From assembly GCA_009746045.1 (NCBI GenBank), contig RPFO01001996.1, forward strand, positions 1 to 64,000: a stretch of 64,000 nucleotides of DNA. The letters run 5' to 3'. Shown piece after piece: positions 1 through 12,400 of this stretch; the first letter of the stretch is position 1; the number at the start of each line of letters is the position of its first letter. A program made the translations under genes and the position numbers. The notes under the pieces are model-generated. The model was not told the DNA's origin and did no database searches. It worked only from the letters and a program-made list of their open reading frames with translations. The stretch comes from Mesostigma viride (Eukaryota; Streptophyta; Mesostigmatophyceae; Mesostigmatales; Mesostigmataceae).

Positions 1-376
1 TAAGCGTAAGCGTAAGCGTAAGCGTAAGCGTAAGCGTAAGCGTAAGCGTAAGCGTAAGCGTAAGCGTAAGCGTAAGCGTAAGCGTAAGCGTAAGCGTAAG
101 CGTAAGCGTAAGCGTAAGCGTAAGCGTAAGCGTAAGCGTAAGCGTAAGCGTAAGCGTAAGCGTAAGCGTAAGCGTAAGCGTAAGCGTAAGCGTAAGCGTA
201 AGCGTAAGCGTAAGCGTAAGCGTAAGCGTAAGCGTAAGCGTAAGCGTAAGCGTAAGCGTAAGCGTAAGCGTAAGCGTAAGCGTAAGCGTAAGCGTAAGCG
301 TAAGCGTAAGCGTAAGCGTAACCGTAAGCGTAAGCGTAACCGTAAGCGTAACCGTAAGCGTAAGCGTAACCGTAAG
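1..376. repeat. TAAGCG hexanucleotide array, copy 1
   Basis: About 62 head-to-tail copies of TAAGCG run from the window edge. TAACCG variants appear only in the last 60 bases, where the array meets the purine tract. The left limit is outside the window. The same array, with the same variant pattern at its right end, recurs at 33237-33795. Neither strand carries the G-run typical of telomeric repeats, so I call it a simple satellite. Confidence 0.97.
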
Positions 377-757
377 AGGGATGGAGGGATGGAGGGAGGG
401 AGGGAGGGAGGGATGGATGGAGGGGAGGGAGGGAGGGAGGGAGGGAGGGAGGGAGGGAGGGAGGGAGGGAGGGGGGAGGGAGGGAGGGAGGAGGGAGGGA
501 GGGAGGGAGGAGGGAGGGAGGGAGGGAGGGAGGAGGGAGGGAGGGAGGAGGGAGGGAGGGAGGGAGGGAGGGAGGGAGGGAGGGAGGGAGGGAGAGGGAG
601 AGGGAGAGGGAGAGGGAGAGGGAGAGGAGAGGGAGAGGGAGAGGGAGAGGGAGAGGGAGAGGGAGAGGGAGAGGGAGAGGGAGAGGGAGAGGGAGAGGGA
701 GAGGGAGAGGGAGAGGGAGAGGGAGAGGAGAGGGAGAGGGAGAGGGAGAGGGAGAGG

Positions 758-848
<91 letters not shown>

Positions 849-965
849 AGAGGGAGGAGGGAGGGAGGGAGGAGAGGGAGAGGAGAGGGAGAGGGAGAGA
901 GGGAGGGAGAGGGAGAGGGAGAGGGAGAGGGAGAGGGAGAGGGAGAGGGAGAGGGAGAGGGAGGG
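377..965. repeat. Purine-only tract (GGGA, GAGGGA, GA units)
   Basis: Nearly 590 bases carry almost only A and G on the + strand, moving from GGGA-type to GAGGGA-type to GA-type units and back. Long mirror-like purine tracts can form triplex DNA. Long open frames here (Arg/Glu/Gly-only peptides) are by-products of the repeat. The tract has counterparts at 33796-34538 and 43010-43287, which together form the copy-2 version. Confidence 0.96.
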
Positions 966-1974
966 TTTAGCCACATCGTGTTTTGTTCTTGGATTGATGA
1001 CGCACCGCACGCAACGCTCGTGACCTGCACCCGCAGGCGAAAAAGAACGAACCACAATGATAGCATGGTTGTGAGTGACAATTGACGACATCACGCTACA
1101 AGGAGCATGACGCAAAAGGGATTAAAAATCGGCATGAAAAACCTGGTGAAAAATAAGAGGGAGAGGGGGGGAGAGGGAGAGGGAGAGAGAGTCGTCGTTC
1201 AGGAAGCCGGCATGACGCAAAATGGGATGAATACTCAACATGACAGGTGAAAAAACATGAGAAAAACAACGTACATAAAATCCCGCAACTCACTCTTGTT
1301 GTTGCTGATGCTGCTGTCGTTGTTCTTGTTGTCAGGCCCGTTGTTCTTGATTTAATGATGTAAGTGCTGCTCGTACGCAACGCTCGTGACCTGCACCCGC
1401 AGGCGAAAAAGAACGAACCACAATGATAGTATTGTTGTGAGTGACAATTGACGACATCACGCTACAAGGAGCATGACGCAAAAGGGATTTAAAATCGGCA
1501 TGAAAAACCTGGTGAAAAATAAGAGGGAGAGGGGGGGAGAGGGAGAGGGAGAGAGAGTCGTCGTTCAGGAAGCCGTCATGACGCAAAATGGGATGAATAC
1601 TCAACATGCCAGGTGAAAAAAAAAATAGAAAAACCACGTACGTAAAATCCCGCAACTCACTCTTGTTGGAGCTGATGCTGCTGTCGTTGTTGTTGTTGTC
1701 AGGCCCGTTGTTCTTGATTTCCAAAGAAGAAAGCCGTGAAGCTGCTCGTACGCATTATGGGGGCTGCACCCGCAGGCGAAAAAGAACGTGGACCACAGTC
1801 GGTCACTGGACGTGCGGTGGCGGGCGTGGTGGGCGCATCCGGCGGTGCGCGCCTGCAAAACACCGCATCAATTACCTGGGCGGGCTGGGTGCGCACCTTC
1901 CAAAGTCCCTGGTGTGTGTCAGTGCAGCGTCGACATGGCATGCGAGGATATGTGCGTACGTACGACGAATCATG
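966..1974. repeat. 366-bp tandem duplication, segment A copy 1
   Basis: A block containing CCTGCACCCGCAGGCG, GACGACATCACG and a short GAGAGGG purine run starts at about 1011 and repeats at about 1377. A third, partial copy begins near 1751. The 3' part holds CTTGTTGTTGCTGATG-like runs. No coding signal was found; short frames on both strands stop early and differ between copies. The whole block recurs at 43288-44222. Confidence 0.85.
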
Positions 1975-2555
1975 TGAAACGACTGGTCCAACCTGAAAAA
2001 TTTTAAATTTTTGCCGTGTCCAGTAACGGTCCTAGGTTGCACCCGCGGGACGTTCCGACAGCTGTACAGAAAAGATCACAAAGATACGCCGCGCAACGAC
2101 GCCTGTGCCCGGCAAATCATTTGTGAGCCCGGAACTGAACAGTCACTGCAAATGTCGAGTATTTATTGCTCCATCCCCACAAAAAAGCGTTCCGGACCTG
2201 TTCGAAGCGAAGAGCACTGACAGGGATCGGACCCGAGCCAGATTTGTGTGCGGACCATGATGGCTGGCCTCCCTCACTCCGCAACCTCACTCTGGACGCA
2301 GGTTCGATCCTGTCAGTGCTATTCGCTTCGAACAGTTCCGGAACGCTTTTTTTGGGGGGGTGGAGCAATAGATTTTCGACGTTTGTAGTGACTGTTCAGT
2401 TCCCGACTCACATTTGCCGGGCACTGGCGTCATTCCGCGGCGTATCTTTCTGATCTATTCTGTACAGCTGCCGGAACGTCCCGCGGGTGCAACCTAGGAC
2501 CGTTACTGGACACGGCAAAAATTCAAAATTTTTTTAGGTTGGACCAGTCGTTTCA
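1975..2555. repeat. Foldback palindrome, copy 1 (right outer arm truncated)
   Basis: The sequence from TGAAACGACTGGTCC at the left returns as its reverse complement GGACCAGTCGTTTCA at the right. Arms are roughly 260 bp with a short centre near 2245-2285. The arms share CCGTGTCCAGTAACGG, CGGCGTATCTTT and TGTTCGAAGCGA-type blocks. This architecture fits a foldback or MITE-like non-autonomous element. The copy at 44223-44970 has longer arms, so this one appears to have lost about 215 bp from its right outer side. Confidence 0.85.
2301..2310 (+). other. Degenerate tRNA B-box-like sequence in foldback
   Basis: GGTTCGATCC resembles a Pol III internal B box but lacks one A that is present in the copy-2 counterpart. 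It lies in the right arm near the foldback centre. No complete tRNA cloverleaf can be drawn. Confidence 0.3.
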
Positions 2556-3157
2556 CACCAAACGACTTTTTGCACCAATAGGAGTCGACACTGCGTGTTC
2601 AGACTCCCAAGTACTCGGGCACCCACACCTGCCGGGGGAGTACATTGTAATGCTATTCACTAGAACAGTTCCGGATGTAGCGTTAGTGATGATGTTGTAC
2701 AATATATTTCAATCACGTTTGTCAGAGTGTGCGTTTTTCCGACATGTAGGGCAGGTTGTACAACATTCTGTGCGCCAACCATGTGTACTACATGTATCGA
2801 TTAGTATCACTACATGTATATTCCGTCATGATCGCAGGATTAGTAACTACTGGGCTACATGTTAGTGTACCCTTACTAGGCTACTATGTAGAACCTTCAG
2901 AACCTGATTCTACCTTCCAAAATTCTAATTATGCGCCATGGATCAGTTTTGAAATGTAGAACGAGCCTACGTGGAGGGCATGACATCAGTCCAGCTGGCA
3001 CCGCCGCGCACCATGACCGAGGGAACACGCCGTCACGTGCATGTAATGCAATGTTTGGAGACGACGGGCATGCATGCATGGTTAATTTTTGGCGGCGAAT
3101 ATTTTCCGCGCCAAAAAAATTCCGCGGTACCCTCCGTACCGTGAAAAGTGGGTGCAC
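2556..3157. other. Non-coding flank between foldback and inverted-repeat arm, copy 1
   Basis: This about 600-bp sequence is present in both block copies (matching about 45105-45694). It includes short self-complementary stretches around CATGTATCG and GGCGCGGAAAATATTCG. A 111-codon frame at 2931-3266 is the same in both copies, but it spans the arm boundary, has no recognisable domain and the copies are near identical anyway. I see no gene here. Confidence 0.6.
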
Positions 3158-4141
3158 GGTGCGCGCACCCCTTGCGGAAGTGGCCATGGCGACTGCTTTT
3201 AGACGAAACGTGACAAATCTGGCTCGCGGAAAGCAGAAAAAATGCTCGATTCTTGGAGAAAATTAGTTACTGATTCTAATTTATGGTGGGATAGTTGCGA
3301 TCTATAATGTCGCGGGCTCTTTTTCTTTACCATCGGCAGGGGGGGTCCGGCCTGAATTTCTGTCGGGATGAATAAAGTATAATTGATGCCTGCAGGTGTG
3401 ATTGTCGATTGTTGCCAGTTTTGATGGTCCTAATGGAAGCTAGTTTAATGATGTTTCTAAAGCCGTAAAAATTCCCGCTGCTATCTTTACCTTTCCCGTC
3501 ATTTTGCGGTAAGATAACATTAGGCCTGCGCCATGCGCGCCCGACCTCTCCATGAAAGGGTGGCCTTTCTTGTGCGCCTGGGCACGAATAAATGCCCGTT
3601 ATGGTACGTTCTTGTATTAAACGTCCTAAGATAGCGCTTTCCTGCTTTCTTACCTCGTTGAGCGTAAGCTTTTTGCCTTCTTTCCGGCCAGATGCAGCCA
3701 TGAAGTTGCGGGTCCTGGCGCTGCATCGCTGGATTCCTGGATGTTTTTAAGCAAGTTCGTCTGTGACGTGGCTGGCTTGCTGCAGCGCGTGGCCCACAAC
3801 CTGTCGGGAAGGTGTAATGCTTTTATTTCCATGCTTCTCTGAAATTTCTTTTGCTTTATAGACAGTTGTGTTCGAGGAAATTCACGCGGTCTTCCTAAGC
3901 AGCGGCATCATTTTCCCCAGACACTGACGAGCTGGCACCTGTCTCCTAAAGAGAGCGGCTCGTGCTTGTTAGAAAGGAGGCAGTGTGCATTTTGCGGGAC
4001 ACAATGCTTTGGTGGCACATGCGTCAGGTAGGCTGTTCCAATGGTCTCTTCACCTTTCCCACTGAGTAAATGTTAGCATTTGTCATGCTAACCAGAGCAG
4101 CTAGCCACAGGTTGGCTGGATAAAAAGTCAGCTTATTTTCT

Positions 4142-4150
4142 CTTTATATA
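4142..4150 (-). promoter_or_regulatory. TATA-like motif TATATAAAG, minus strand
   Basis: On the minus strand CAGTATATAAAGAGAAAA matches a eukaryotic TATA box and is kept in all three arm copies. Downstream in that direction (4100 to 3300) lie short frames at 3650-3832 and 3327-3701 and a donor-like GAG|GTAAGA. These frames are broken in the 16-kb copy, so a functioning gene is not shown. Confidence 0.35.
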
Positions 4151-4370
4151 CTGCGTGTGTGGTCCTCCACGTGTCCGGCTTGTTGGGCATTTTGGAAGAG
4201 GGTTTATAATGTGTTGTTGGGTGGAACAACTTGGTTGTTGGCACAAAATCACACATTATTAGCCTGAGATAGGCATGACATATGCTGCTCAGGCGTGTCG
4301 TCCTACCAGCCTTGTTGTTAAGGGTAGACTCACAAGGCTGGCTGTGCCGATGGAGGGGTGGGGCGTGCTA

Positions 4371-5141
4371 GCCCCCCCCCACACCCACGCATGCATGCTA
4401 GCCCACCCCCACACCCACGCATGCATGCTAGCCCCGGCCCCGGCCCCCCCACACCCACGCATGCATGCTAGCCCCCCCCACACCCACGCATGCATGCTAG
4501 CCCACACTCACACCCACGCATGCATGCTAGCCCACCCCCACACCCACGCATGCATGCTAGCCCCCCCACACACCCACGCATGCATGCCAGCCCCCCCACA
4601 CACCCACGCATGCATGACCGCCCCCCCCCACACCCACGCATGCATGCTAGCCCACCCCCACACCCACGCATGCATGCTAGCCCCCCCACACACCCACGCA
4701 TGGATGCCAGCCCCCACACACACCCACGCATGCATGACAGCCCCCCCACACACCCACGCATGCATGCTAGCCCCCCACACACACCCACGCATGCATGCCA
4801 GCCCCCATACACACCCACGCATGCATGCCAGCCCCCCCCCACACTTACGCATGCATGCTAGCCCCCCACACACACCCACGCATGCATGCCAGCCCCCCCC
4901 CACACCCACGCATGCATGCCAGCCCCCCCCCACACTTACGCATGCATGCTAGCCCCCCACACACACCCACGCATGCATGCCAGCCCCCCCCCACACCCAC
5001 GCATGCAGGCTAGCCCAACCCCACACCCACGCATGCATGCCAGCCCACCCCCACACCCACACGTGCATGCCAGCCCACCCCCACACCCACGCATGCATGC
5101 CAGCCCACCCCCACACCCACGCGTGCATGCCAGCCCACCCC
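4371..5141. repeat. GCATGC minisatellite, about 29-30 bp units
   Basis: About 26 units of the form CACACCCACGCATGCATGC plus TAGCCCCCCC-like spacers. Each unit has the self-complementary core GCATGCATGC, so cruciform extrusion is possible. Both strands are open for more than 100 codons in several frames (His-Thr-His-Ala-Cys repeats), a by-product of stop-free repeat units. It recurs inverted at 14875-15645 and direct at 46905-47675. Confidence 0.95.
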
Positions 5142-5418
5142 TAGCTTGAGCGTGCTTGTAAAGTTTTTGCATGGTTTATTAAAATGAGTGGAATATGTAT
5201 TTATTGCATTAAATGTTAATTTTATTGATCATGAATGAAAATGGTCAACATTGCCGAAGTGCCCCTAAATTGCTCAATATTGTGTGCTCAAGAATTCAAT
5301 GAGGATTGTCATCATGGAAACCCGCACAAATTCACGATTCCGGGCATGCATGTGAAAGTATCAAGAACAATTTTCAATTAAGAATGGTATCTCATTGTTC
5401 CATGAATCAATATGACTC

Positions 5419-6460
5419 CATGTACGTAGACAAGCCATGATGACCCCATGGGAGCCTAAATCCTCATCATTAAATACATAAATGCCACCCATGTACGTAG
5501 ACGGGCCATGATGACACCAATGGAGCCTGAATCCTCATCATTAATTACATAAATGCCAACCATGTACATAGACAAGCCATGATGACACCATGGGAGCCTG
5601 AATCCTCATCATTAAATACATAAATGCCAACCATGTACGTAGGCCAGCCATGATGACACTATGGGAGCCTGAATCCTCATCATTAATTTCATACATGCCA
5701 ACAACACGTAGACGGGCCATAATGACACCACGGGAGCCTGAATCCTCATCATTTATTTTATGAGACATCCATGTACGTAGGCCAGCCATGATGACACCAT
5801 GGGAGCCTGAATCCTCCACATTTTTTTTCTGAGACATCCATGTACGTAGGCCAGCCATGATGACACCATGGGAGCCTGAATCCTCATCATTAAATACATA
5901 CATGCCATCCATGTACGTAGACAGGCCATGATGACACCATGGGAGCCTGAATCCTCATCATTAATTACATAAATGCCAACCATGTACGTAGACGGGCCAT
6001 GATGACACCATGGGAGCCTGAATCCTCATCATTTTTTTTATGAGACATCCATGTACGTAGGCCAGCCATGATGACACCATGGGAGCCTGAATCCTCGTCA
6101 TTTTTTTTTCTTTGACATCCATATACGTAGACGGGCCATGATGACACCATGGGAGCCTGAATCCTCATCATTAATTACATACATGCCATCCATGTACGTA
6201 GACGGGCCATGATGACACCATGGGAGCCTGAATCCTCATCATTTACTATTCCTTGACATCCATGTACGTAGGCCAGCCATGGAGACATTATGGGAGCCTG
6301 AATCCTCCTCGTTAATTACATAAATGCCAACCATGTACGTAGACAAGCCATGATGACACCATGGGAGCCTGAATCCTCATCATTTACTATTCCTTGACAT
6401 CCATGTACGTAGACGGGCCATGATGACACCATGGGAGCCTGAATCCTCATCATTAATTAC
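5419..6460 (-). repeat. 70-71 bp satellite array, reverse-oriented part, copy 1
   Basis: About 15 monomers in reverse orientation. Each has a constant core of about 52 bp containing GAGGATTCAGGCTCCCATGG and TGTCATCATGG, then CTACGTACATGG. A variable linker of about 19 bp follows: GGCATTTATGTAATT, GTCAAGGAATAGTA or poly-A-rich types. Peptides such as NDEDSGSHGVIMAGLRTWMS read from it are by-products of the repeat. Confidence 0.95.
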
Positions 6461-9400
6461 ATGGATGGCATTTATGTATTTAATGATGAGGATTCAGGCT
6501 CCCATGGTGTCTCCATGGCTGGCCTACGTACATGGATGTCAAGGAATAGTAAATGATGAGGATTCAGGCTCCCATGGTGTCATCATGGCCTGTCTACGTA
6601 CATGGATGGCATGTATGTAATTAATGATGAGGATTCAGGCTCCCATGGTGTCATCATGGCTTGTCTACGTACATGGTTGGCATTTATGTAATTAATGAGG
6701 AGGATTCAGGCTCCCATGGTGTCATCATGGCTTGTCTACGTACATGGTTGGCATTTATGTAATTAATGATGAGGATTCAGGCTCCCATGGTGTCTCCATG
6801 GCTGGCCTACGTACATGGATGTCAAGGAATAGTAAATGAGGAGGATTCAGGCTCCCATGGTGTCATCATGGCCCGTGTACGTACATGGATGGCATGTATG
6901 TAATTAATGAGGAGGATTCAGGCTCCCATGGTGTCATCATGGCTGGCCTACGTACATGGATGTCAAAGAAAAAGAAATGATGAGGATTCAGGCTCCCATG
7001 GTGTCATCATGGCTGGCCTACGTACATGGATGTCTCATAAAATAAATGATGAGGATTCAGGCTCCCATGGTGTCATCATGGCTTGTCTACCTACATTGTT
7101 GGCATGTATGTAATTAATGATGAGGATTCAGGCTCCCATGGTGTCTCCATGGCTGGCCTACGTACATGAATGGCATTTATGTAATTAATGATGAGGATTC
7201 AGGCTCCCATGGGGTCATCATGGCTTGTCTACGTACATGGTTGGCATTTATGTAATTAACGAGGAGGATTCAGGCTCCCATGGTGTCTCCATGGCTGGCC
7301 TACGTACATGGATGTCAAGGAATAGTAAATGATGAGGATTCAGGCTCCCATGGTGTCATCATGGCCCGTGTACGTACATGGATGGCATGTATGTAATTAA
7401 TGATGAGGATTCAGGCTCCCATGGTGTCATCATGGCCCGTCTACGTACATGGATGTCAAAGAAAAAAAAATGATGAGGATTCAGGCTCCCATGGTGTCAT
7501 CATGGCTGGCCTACGTACATGGATGTTTCATAAAAAAAATGATGAGGATTCAGGCTCCCATGGTGTCATCATGGCCCGTCTACGTACATGGTTGGCATTT
7601 ATGTAATTAATGAAGAGGATTCAGGCTCCCATGGTGTCATCATGGCCCGTCTACGTACATGGATGTCAAGGAATAGTAAATGATGAGGATTCAGGCTCCC
7701 ATGGGGTCATCATGGCTTGTCTACGTACATGGTTGGCATTTATGTAATTAACGAGGAGGATTCAGGCTCCATTGGTGTCATCATGGCTGGCCTACGTACA
7801 TGGATGTCAAGGAATAGTAAATGATGAGGATTCAGGCTCCCATGGTGTCATCATGGCTTGTCTACGTACATGGTTGGCATTTATGTAATTAATGAGGAGG
7901 ATTCAGGCTCCCATGGTGTCTCCATGGCTGGCCTACGTACATGGATGGCATTTATGTATTTAATGATGAGGATTCAGGCTCCCATGGTGTCATCATGGCT
8001 TGTCTACCTACATGGTTGGCATTTATGTAACCTGAATCCTCTCATTAAGAAAATGAAGAGGATTCAGGCTCCATTGGTGTCATCATGGCTGGCCTACGTA
8101 CATGGATGTCAAGGAATAGTAAATGATGAGGATTCAGGCTCCCATGGTGTCATCATGGCCCGTCTACGTACATGGATGTCAAGGAATAGTAAATGATGAG
8201 GATTCAGGCTCCCATGGGGTCATCATGGCTTGTCTACGTACATGGTTGGCATTTATGTAATTAACGAGGAGGATTCAGGCTCCATTGGTGTCATCATGGC
8301 TGGCCTACGTACATGGATGTCAAGGAATAGTAAATGATGAGGATTCAGGCTCCCATGGTGTCATCATGGCTTGTCTACGTACATGGTTGGCATTTATGTA
8401 ATTAATGAGGAGGATTCAGGCTCCCATGGTGTCATCATGGCCCGTCTACGTACATGGATGGCATTTATGTAATTAATGATGAGGATTCAGGCTCCCATGG
8501 GGTCATCATGGCTTGTCTACGTACATGGTTGGCATTTATGTAATTAATGAGGAGGATTCAGGCTCCCATGGTGTCTCCATGGCTGGCCTACGTACATGGA
8601 TGTCAAGGAATAGTAAATGATGAGGATTCAGGCTCCCATGGTGTCATCATGGCCTGTCTACGTACATGGATGGCATGTATGTAATTAATGATGAGGATTC
8701 AGGCTCCCATGGTGTCATCATGGCTTGTCTACGTACATGGATGGCATGTATGTAATTAATGATGAGGATTCAGGCTCCATTGGTGTCATCATGGCTGGCC
8801 TACGTATGTACATGGATGTCAAAGAAAAAAAAAATGATGAGGATTCAGGCTCCCATGGTGTCATCATTGCCCGTGTATGTACATGGTTGGCATTTATGTA
8901 ATTAATGATGAGGATTCAGGCTCCATTGGTGTCATCATTGCCCGTGTATGTACATGGTTGGCATTTATGTATGTAATTAATGATGAGGATTCAGGCTCCA
9001 TTGGTGTCATCATGGCTGGCCTACGTATGTACATGGATGTCAAAGAAAAAAAAATGATGAGGATTCAGGCTCCCATGGTGTCATCATGGCCCGTCTACGT
9101 ACATGGATGTCAAGGAATAGTAAATGATGAGGATTCAGGCTCCCATGGTGTCAGATGTCATGGCCTGTCTACGTACATGGATGGCATGTATGTAATTAAT
9201 GATGAGAATTCAGGCTCCATTGGTGTCATCATGGCTGGCCTACGTATGTACATGGATGTCAAAGAAAAAAAAATGATGAGGATTCAGGCTCCCATGGTGT
9301 CATCATGGCCCGTCTACGTACATGGATGTCAAGGAATAGTAAATGATGAGGATTCAGGCTCCCATGGTGTCATCATGGCCTGTCTACGTACATGGATGGC

Positions 9401-12400
9401 ATGTATGTATTTAATGATGAGGATTCAGGCTCCCATGGTGTCATCATGGCTGGCCTACGTACATGGATGTCTCAGAAAAAAAATGATGAGGATTCAGGCT
9501 CCCATGGTGTCATCATGGCTGGCCTACGTACATGGATGTCAAAGAAAAAAAAATGATGAGGATTCAGGCTCCCGTGGTGTCATTATGGCCCGTCTACGTG
9601 TTGTTGGCATGTATGAAATTAATGATGAGGATTCAGGCTCCCATAGTGTCATCATGGCTGGCCTACGTACATGGTTGGCATTTATGTAATTAATGATGAG
9701 GATTCAGGCTCCCATGGTGTCATCATTGCCCGTGTATGTACATGGTTGGCATTTATGTAATTAATGATGAGGATTCAGGCTCCATTGGTGTCATCATGGC
9801 CCGTCTACGTACATGGACCGTGGCATTTATGTATTTAATGATGAGGATTCAGGCTCCCATGGGGTCATTGATGATCATGGCATTTATGTATGTAATTAAT
9901 GATGAGGATTCAGGCTCCATTGGTGTCATCATGGCTGGCCTACGTACATGGATGTCAAGGAATAGTAAATGATGAGGATTCAGGCTCCCATGGTGTCATC
10001 ATGGCCCGTCTACGTACATGGATGGCATGTATGTAATTAATGATGAGGATTCAGGCTCCCATGGTGTCATCATGGCTTGTCTACGTACATGGATGGCATG
10101 TATGTAATTAATGATGAGGATTCAGGCTCCCATGGTGTCATCATGGCTGGCCTACGTACATGGATGTCAGAAAAAAATGATGAGGATTCAGGCTCCCATG
10201 GTGTCATCATGGCTGGCCTACGTACATGGATGTCAAGAAAAATGATGAGGATTCAGGCTCCCATGGTGTCATCATGGCCCGTCTACGTTGTTGGCATTAT
10301 GTAATTAATGATGAGGATTCAGGCTCCCATGGTGTCATCATGGCTGTCTACGTACATGGTTGGCATTTATGTAATTAATGATGAGGATTCAGGCTCCCAT
10401 GGTGTCATCATGGCTGTACGTACATGGTTGGCATTTATGTAATTAATGATGAGGATTCAGGCTCCCATGGTGTCATCATGGCCCGTCTACGTACATGGAT
10501 GGCATTATGTAATTAATGATGAGGATTCAGGCTCCCATGGTGTCATTGGCTGATACATGGCATATGTATGTAATTAATGATGAGGATTCAGGCTCCATGG
10601 TGTCATCATGGCTGGCCTACGTATGTACATGGATGTCAAAGAAAAAGAAATGATGAGGATTCAGGCTCCCATGGTGTCATCATGGCTGGCCTACGTACAT
10701 GGATGTCAAGGAATAGTAAATGATGAGGATTCAGGCTCCCATGGTGTCATCATGGCCCGTGTACGTACATGGATGGCATGTATGTAATTAATGATGAGGA
10801 TTCAGGCTCCCATGGTGTCATCATGGCTGGCCTACGTACATGGATGTCAAAGAAAAAAAATGATGAGGATTCAGGCTCCCATGGTGTCATCATGGCCCGT
10901 CTACGTACATGGATGTCAAAAATAAATGATGAGGATTCAGGCTCCCATGGTGTCATCATGGCTGTCTACGTACATGGGCATGTATGTAATTAATGATGAG
11001 GATTCAGGCTCCCATGGTGTCATCATGGCTGGCCTACGTACATGGATGGCATTTATGTAATTAATGATGAGGATTCAGGCTCCCATGGTGTCATCATGGC
11101 CCGTCTACGTACATGGATGGCATTTATGTAATTAATGATGAGGATTCAGGCTCCCATGGTGTCATCATGGCTGTCTACGTACATGGATGGCATTATGTAA
11201 TTAATGATGAGGATTCAGGCTCCCATGGTGTCATCATGGCCCGTCTACGTACATGGATGGCATTTATGTAATTAATGATGAGGATTCAGGCTCCCATGGG
11301 TCATCATGGCTTGTCTACGTACATGGTTGGCATTTATGTAATTAATGAGGAGGATTCAGGCTCCCATGGTGTCTCATGGCTGGCCTACGTACATGGATGT
11401 CAAGGAATAGTAAATGATGAGGATTCAGGCTCCCATGGTGTCATCATGGCCCGTCTACGTACATGGATGGCATTTATGTAATTAATGATGAGGATTCAGG
11501 CTCCCATGGTGTCATCATGGCTTGTCTACGTACATGGTTGGCATTTATGTAATTAATGAGGAGGATTCAGGCTCCCATGGTGTCATCATGGCTGGCCTAC
11601 GTACATGGATGTCAAGGAATAGTAAATGATGAGGATTCAGGCTCCCATGGTGTCATCATGGCTGTCTACGTACATGGATGGCATGTATGTAATTAATGAT
11701 GAGGATTCAGGCTCCCATGGTGTCATCATGGCTTGTCTACGTACATGGATGGCATGTATGTAATTAATGATGAGGATTCAGGCTCCATGGTGTCATCATG
11801 GCTGGCCTACGTATGTACATGGATGTCAAGAAAAAATGATGAGGATTCAGGCTCCCATGGTGTCATCATGGCCCGTGTACGTACATGGTTGCCATTTATG
11901 TAATTAATGATGAGGATTCAGGCTCCCATGGTGTCATCATGGTGTATACATGGTTGGCATTGTATGTAATTAATGATGAGGATTCAGGCTCCCATGGTGT
12001 CATCATGGCTGGCCTACGTATGTACATGGATGTCAAGAAAAAAATGATGAGGATTCAGGCTCCCATGGTGTCATCATGGCCCGTCTACGTACATGGATGT
12101 CAAGGAATAGTAAATGATGAGGATTCAGGCTCCCATGGTGTCATCATGGCTGTCTACGTACATGGATGGCATTATGTAATTAATGATGAGGATTCAGGCT
12201 CCATGGTGTCATCATGGCTGGCCTACGTATGTACATGGATGTCAAGAAAAAAATGATGAGGATTCAGGCTCCCATGGTGTCATCATGGCCCGTCTACGTA
12301 CATGGATGTCAAGGAATAGTAAATGATGAGGATTCAGGCTCCCATGGTGTCATCATGGCCTGTCTACGTACATGGATGGCATGTATGTATTAATGATGAG

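Larger units (their letters stand above)
3158..5418. repeat. Left arm of giant inverted repeat (2.26 kb)
   Basis: This segment returns in reverse complement at 14599-16856, almost the same length, with the satellite array between the arms. Similarity begins at GGTGCGCGCACC (3158-3169) and stops abruptly outside it. The arm contains a single-copy part (3170-4370), the minisatellite (4371-5141) and an AT-rich part (5142-5418). A third copy lies at 45695-47952. By eye, the 14.6-16.9 kb arm is more diverged from this one than the 45.7-kb copy is. Confidence 0.92.

Noticed and set aside
1-376. TAAGCG array as telomere
   Set aside because: There is no G-rich strand of the TTTAGGG type, the array occurs internally at 33.2 kb in the same orientation, and it is flanked by purine tracts on its inner sides.
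377-1085. Long open frames of Arg/Glu/Gly in purine tracts (also 32541-34656 and 42937-43437)
   Set aside because: They are open only because GA-type repeats contain no stop codons; several frames on both strands are open together.
3327-3832. Small gene on the minus strand (MAASGRKEGKK and MEIKALHLPDR frames) behind the TATA-like motif
   Set aside because: The frames are kept in the two near-identical copies but broken in the diverged 16-kb copy, there is no domain, and no second exon could be placed.
4275-5149. Frames encoding HTHACMLAPP repeats in the minisatellites
   Set aside because: All frames and both strands are open across the array in all three copies, so this is repeat composition, not coding.
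8877-9689. 270-codon frame in the satellite (NDEDSGSHGVIM repeats)
   Set aside because: Frames shift with each linker type, end at random monomers and occur in both orientations. The peptide simply translates the monomer.
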